This document shows positions 6,204 to 8,189 of a DNA stretch of 8,189 nucleotides, piece after piece (the stretch's first letter is position 1; every line of letters starts with the position of its first letter). The translations under genes were made by a program, and so were the position numbers. A model generated the notes under the pieces. It ran no database searches. It was not told where the DNA came from and was given only the letters and a program-made list of their open reading frames with translations. Origin of the DNA: Acidimicrobiales bacterium (lineage in GTDB: Bacteria; Actinomycetota; Acidimicrobiia; Acidimicrobiales; Poriferisodaliceae); the NCBI GenBank assembly GCA_020631315.1, contig JAHDHM010000146.1:1-8189 (forward strand), written 5' to 3'.

Positions 6204-7149
6204 GGCGACGGATCCTCGGGTCGACGAGTTGGTAGGTGAGGTCGACCAGCGAGTTCACCACGACGTACGTGCCGGCGATCACGAGCACCAGTCCCTGCAC
6301 CACCACCAGATCACGGCTGAAGATCGCCAGCAGGAGCGTGCGACCGAGGCCGGGAAGCCCGAAGATCTGTTCGATCACCACGGCGCCCGTCATGGCCCCG
6401 GCGATCTGCAGACCGACCAGGGTCAACATCGACAACAAGCTCGCAGGGAGCGCGTGACGCAGGAGGATGAACCTCGTCGGCATGCCCTTGGCCCGAGCCG
6501 TCTCGATGTAGTTGCTCTGCAGCACCTCGATCATGTCGGAGCGCAACACACGGGTGAGGACCGCGACCTCGCCCACGGCCATCGCCGACACCGGCAGGAT
6601 CAGGTTCTTCAGGTTCTGCGTCGGGTCCTCGGTGAAGGGCACCCACGCAGGCGCGGCAGGCAGCCACTTGAGCCGCACGGCGAACACGATGATGAGCACG
6701 ATCGCCACCAGGAAGCTCGGCAGGCTGAGCACGGCGAAGCTGCTCGAGGTGACGATCCGGTCCACCAGACCACCCGCACGCCAGGCGCTCACCACGCCGA
6801 GCGGCACCGCGAAGATCATCCCGATCAGCAGCGACAGGCCGGCGAGTTCGAGGGTGATCGGCAGCCGCTCGCGGATGATGTCCGTGACATTCTGATTACC
6901 CGTCGTCGATCGGCCGAGATCACCCTGCAGCACGTCGCCGAGCCAGCTCACGTACCGGACGGGAATGGGGTCGTCGAGGCCGAGTTCGGCACGGAGTTCC
7001 GCCACTGCTTCGGGGGTGGCGTTGTCGCCGAGCATGCGGAGTTCGGGGTTGTCGCCGGGAACGAGCGACAGCAGCAGGAAGCTGATGAGGCTGACGACGA
7101 ACAGGACGACGACCAGCTCGACGAGCTTCATCCCGATCAGTCGGCCCAT
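6196..7149 (-). CDS. ABC transporter permease, DppB/OppB type
   Basis: This encodes 317 residues, normal for DppB. An N-terminal membrane helix (about 8-30) ends in the conserved Pro-Gly-Asp motif (31-33). It is followed by the periplasm-side DppB segment with AELRAELGLDDPIPVRYVSWL and GDLGRS (76-81). Further membrane segments lie near 99-121, 134-158, 185-203, 237-263 and 282-305. The EAA loop, YIETARAKGMPTRFILLRHALP (215-236), is close to the family consensus, so this subunit should contact its ATPase normally. The protein ends in the typical Val-Asp-Pro-Arg-Ile-Arg-Arg. It is the first gene of the importer cluster. No Shine-Dalgarno precedes ATG 7149; a promoter-like box 6 bases upstream suggests a leaderless message. 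A second ATG at 7131 is possible but is not better placed. No ATPase genes accompany the two permeases in this window. Confidence 0.94.
   Translation of the reverse strand: MGRLIGMKLVELVVVLFVVSLISFLLLSLVPGDNPELRMLGDNATPEAVAELRAELGLDDPIPVRYVSWLGDVLQGDLGRSTTGNQNVTDIIRERLPITLELAGLSLLIGMIFAVPLGVVSAWRAGGLVDRIVTSSSFAVLSLPSFLVAIVLIIVFAVRLKWLPAAPAWVPFTEDPTQNLKNLILPVSAMAVGEVAVLTRVLRSDMIEVLQSNYIETARAKGMPTRFILLRHALPASLLSMLTLVGLQIAGAMTGAVVIEQIFGLPGLGRTLLLAIFSRDLVVVQGLVLVIAGTYVVVNSLVDLTYQLVDPRIRRRG
6213..6217 (-). promoter_or_regulatory. Shine-Dalgarno for the DppC-like permease
   Basis: GAGGA on the - strand lies 9 bases before GTG 6203, within the end of the DppB-like coding region. It supports the GTG start and the 8-base gene overlap. 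Confidence 0.55.
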
Positions 7150-7155
7150 GTCGCA

Positions 7156-7185
7156 AAGCTACGGTGCCCCGCTTCCAAGTGACAA
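7156..7185 (-). promoter_or_regulatory. Candidate promoter of the ABC importer cluster
   Basis: On the - strand TTGTCA (7185-7180), an 18-base spacer and TAGCTT (7161-7156) resemble a sigma-70 type -35/-10 pair. TAGCTT ends exactly 6 bases before ATG 7149, so the transcript would start at the initiation codon, consistent with the missing Shine-Dalgarno. It lies in the 55-base gap after the CIA30 lipoprotein gene, so the importer can be expressed separately from that gene. Confidence 0.5.
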
Positions 7186-7204
7186 ACGCCACAGACGGGC
7201 CGGG

Positions 7205-7948
7205 TCAGGGACAGGCGTCGATCCAGTCGACCTCGACGAGGAACGGGCCGTCGATGCCATCAGCGAGGATCACGCCGATCACCGTGGCGAGCGCAGGATC
7301 GAACGGCAGGTCGGTCACAGTGCGCCCGAAGACCCGAGCCTCCATGTCGAACAGCGGCACCTCGACGTCGGCCCACTCCCCGGCGGTCACTGCGGGAATC
7401 GGCTGGTAGTGCGTGACTCGGCGATCCCGACCGGTCACAGCGTCGTCGGCGAGGAGTTCGTAGTCACGGCCGTCGGTCCGGACACGGAGCACCAGACGTA
7501 CGGCATCGGCGAGCGCATCCTGCTCGACGAGACCTCGGATCGAGGAGAACCCACCGCCGTCGGTCTCGATGTTGCCGGCGAAGGTGAGCACACCGTCGAT
7601 CAGTGCCGCCGCACCCTCCGACCGTCCGCCCATCACACCGTCGTTGACGATGCCCCATCGCTGGCCGGCCGAGTCGTCGAAGTCCTCGATCCGCCGACAC
7701 TCGGCCGCGGTGGCGCCCACGGCGATCGTCGTGGTCGTCGAGGTCGCCGTCGTCGGTGGAACGGTGGTGGGTGGCGACGTCGCGGTCATCGCTGATGCGG
7801 CGGTCGGCGGCGGAACGGTGGTCATGGGCACGGCGGTGGTCGTGGTCGTCGTTGCCGCCGGCGCATCCCCGGCGTCGACCGTCGAGCTCGAACCGCAGGC
7901 GCCAGCCAGCATCGTCAGACCGAGGAGGGCGACGACGAGGCGAGACAT
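7205..7948 (-). CDS. Lipoprotein with a CIA30 (NDUFAF1-like) domain
   Basis: This encodes 247 residues. A hydrophobic signal ending Leu-Ala-Gly-Ala-Cys18 indicates lipid anchoring outside the membrane. Residues about 31-77 are a Thr/Pro-rich linker that would hold the domain off the surface. The domain (about 87-245) matches the CIA30 family: WGIVNDGVMGGRSEG (98-112), LTFAGNIETDGGGFSSIR (121-138), RLVLRVRTDGRDYEL (151-165), then strands ending VEVDWIDAC. This is a galactose-binding-like beta sandwich. In mitochondria the family helps assemble respiratory complex I, while bacterial members are mostly uncharacterised, so a complex I role should not be assumed for an exported protein. C84 and C246 flank the domain and could be joined by a disulfide. 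GAGGG directly abuts ATG 7948, too close for a standard Shine-Dalgarno, so the start rests mainly on the signal peptide. Confidence 0.87.
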   Translation of the reverse strand: MSRLVVALLGLTMLAGACGSSSTVDAGDAPAATTTTTTAVPMTTVPPPTAASAMTATSPPTTVPPTTATSTTTTIAVGATAAECRRIEDFDDSAGQRWGIVNDGVMGGRSEGAAALIDGVLTFAGNIETDGGGFSSIRGLVEQDALADAVRLVLRVRTDGRDYELLADDAVTGRDRRVTHYQPIPAVTAGEWADVEVPLFDMEARVFGRTVTDLPFDPALATVIGVILADGIDGPFLVEVDWIDACP

Positions 7949-7996
7949 CCCTCTGAGTCTGGAGCCAGTAGGCCCACCCGCGTCGAACCCGGACCG

Positions 7997-8014
7997 ACCA
8001 CTTCGGCGAGTGGT
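7997..8014 (-). terminator. Hairpin just after the flavoprotein gene
   Basis: ACCACT (7997-8002) and AGTGGT (8009-8014) form a perfect 6-bp stem around a 6-base loop. It starts 3 bases after the stop codon of the - strand monooxygenase gene. Position suggests a terminator, but the stem is short and lacks a U-tract. It could instead be a regulatory site in the 69-base gap before the CIA30 gene. Confidence 0.4.
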
Positions 8015-8017
8015 GGC

Positions 8018-8189
8018 TCAGCGCATCGACAGTCGAGCGAGTACGTCAGCCAGCTGGTCCGCTGAAGCTGACGCAGCGCGCCATGCGATGTGTTGGTCGG
8101 GTCGCACCAGCACCGCGGCGTCGGCGGCGAGCCCAAGTCGGCTTCGCCATTCGTCGTCGTCGACCATGGCATGCCGCACACCGGCTGGG
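8018..8189 (-). CDS. C-terminal end of an FAD-dependent aromatic-ring monooxygenase, 5' part outside the window
   Basis: Read on the - strand from 8188, 56 residues are open to a TGA at 8020-8018. They contain Ala-Val-Leu-Val-Arg-Pro-Asp-Gln-His-Ile-Ala-Trp-Arg, the very characteristic end of class A flavoprotein hydroxylases (PheA/TfdB/MhpA-like, the C-terminal thioredoxin-like domain). It is followed by a short helix, DQLADVLARLSMR. These enzymes use FAD and NAD(P)H to hydroxylate phenolic or polyketide substrates; the substrate cannot be told from this fragment. The catalytic FAD domain lies beyond the right edge. A competing frame on the same strand (8181-7915) has no family resemblance and runs over the intergenic gap and the CIA30 start. 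Confidence 0.85.
   Translation of the reverse strand, partial: PAGVRHAMVDDDEWRSRLGLAADAAVLVRPDQHIAWRAASASADQLADVLARLSMR

Noticed and set aside
5007..6239. 410-codon + strand open frame across the binding-protein and DppC-like genes
   Set aside because: It runs antisense to two clear genes with an Arg/His/Glu/Gln-rich, low-complexity translation.
6229..7182. 317-codon + strand open frame opposite the DppB-like gene
   Set aside because: It is nearly co-extensive with the permease gene and its His/Gln/Asp/Arg-rich product is the mirror of hydrophobic codons.
7915..8181. 88-codon - strand frame at the right edge
   Set aside because: It crosses the intergenic gap and the CIA30 start; the other frame carries the recognisable flavoprotein hydroxylase end.

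Overview
This 8.2 kb window is GC-rich throughout, with G or C in most third codon positions. It has densely packed genes, exported lipoproteins with threonine-rich linkers, and several starts that look leaderless. Together these suggest a high-GC actinobacterium, possibly Acidimicrobiia; the placement is inference from style and gene content. No rRNA, tRNA, CRISPR array, insertion sequence or phage gene was seen, and no gene-free stretch exceeds 100 bases.

Left part (1-1040, + strand): the 3' end of an unrecognised gene ending in Cys-Val-Asp-Cys, followed at once by the most notable gene here. This is a UGSC-family protein read through an in-frame TGA at 798-800. The codons after the TGA stay in frame and encode Gly-Ser-Cys, giving the Sec-Gly-Ser-Cys signature. 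A perfect 8-bp hairpin with a GUC loop lies 11 bases downstream, as expected for a bacterial SECIS. An ordinary gene caller would split this gene into a 94-residue and a 61-residue fragment.

Middle part (1044-2886): a lipoprotein serpin on the - strand, convergent with the UGSC gene across 3 bases. The two stop codons sit inside one palindrome. The serpin is divergent from a small SRPBCC (START-like) protein on the + strand, across 94 bases.

Right part (2945-8189, all - strand, transcribed right to left): the C-terminal end of a flavoprotein monooxygenase with a hairpin just after its stop; a lipoprotein with a CIA30 (NDUFAF1-like) domain; then a Dpp/Opp-type ABC import cluster of DppB-like permease, DppC-like permease and family-5 substrate-binding lipoprotein. 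The binding protein carries an extra C-terminal domain behind a poly-threonine linker. No ABC ATPase gene is present, so the importer must use ATPases encoded elsewhere. The binding-protein gene and the SRPBCC gene converge on a strong 10-bp stem-loop.

In regulation, the first gene of the ABC cluster and the two divergent genes have a TANNNT box 5-6 bases before ATG and no good Shine-Dalgarno, whereas internal genes have clear Shine-Dalgarno sequences. This fits leaderless first genes and leadered internal genes.
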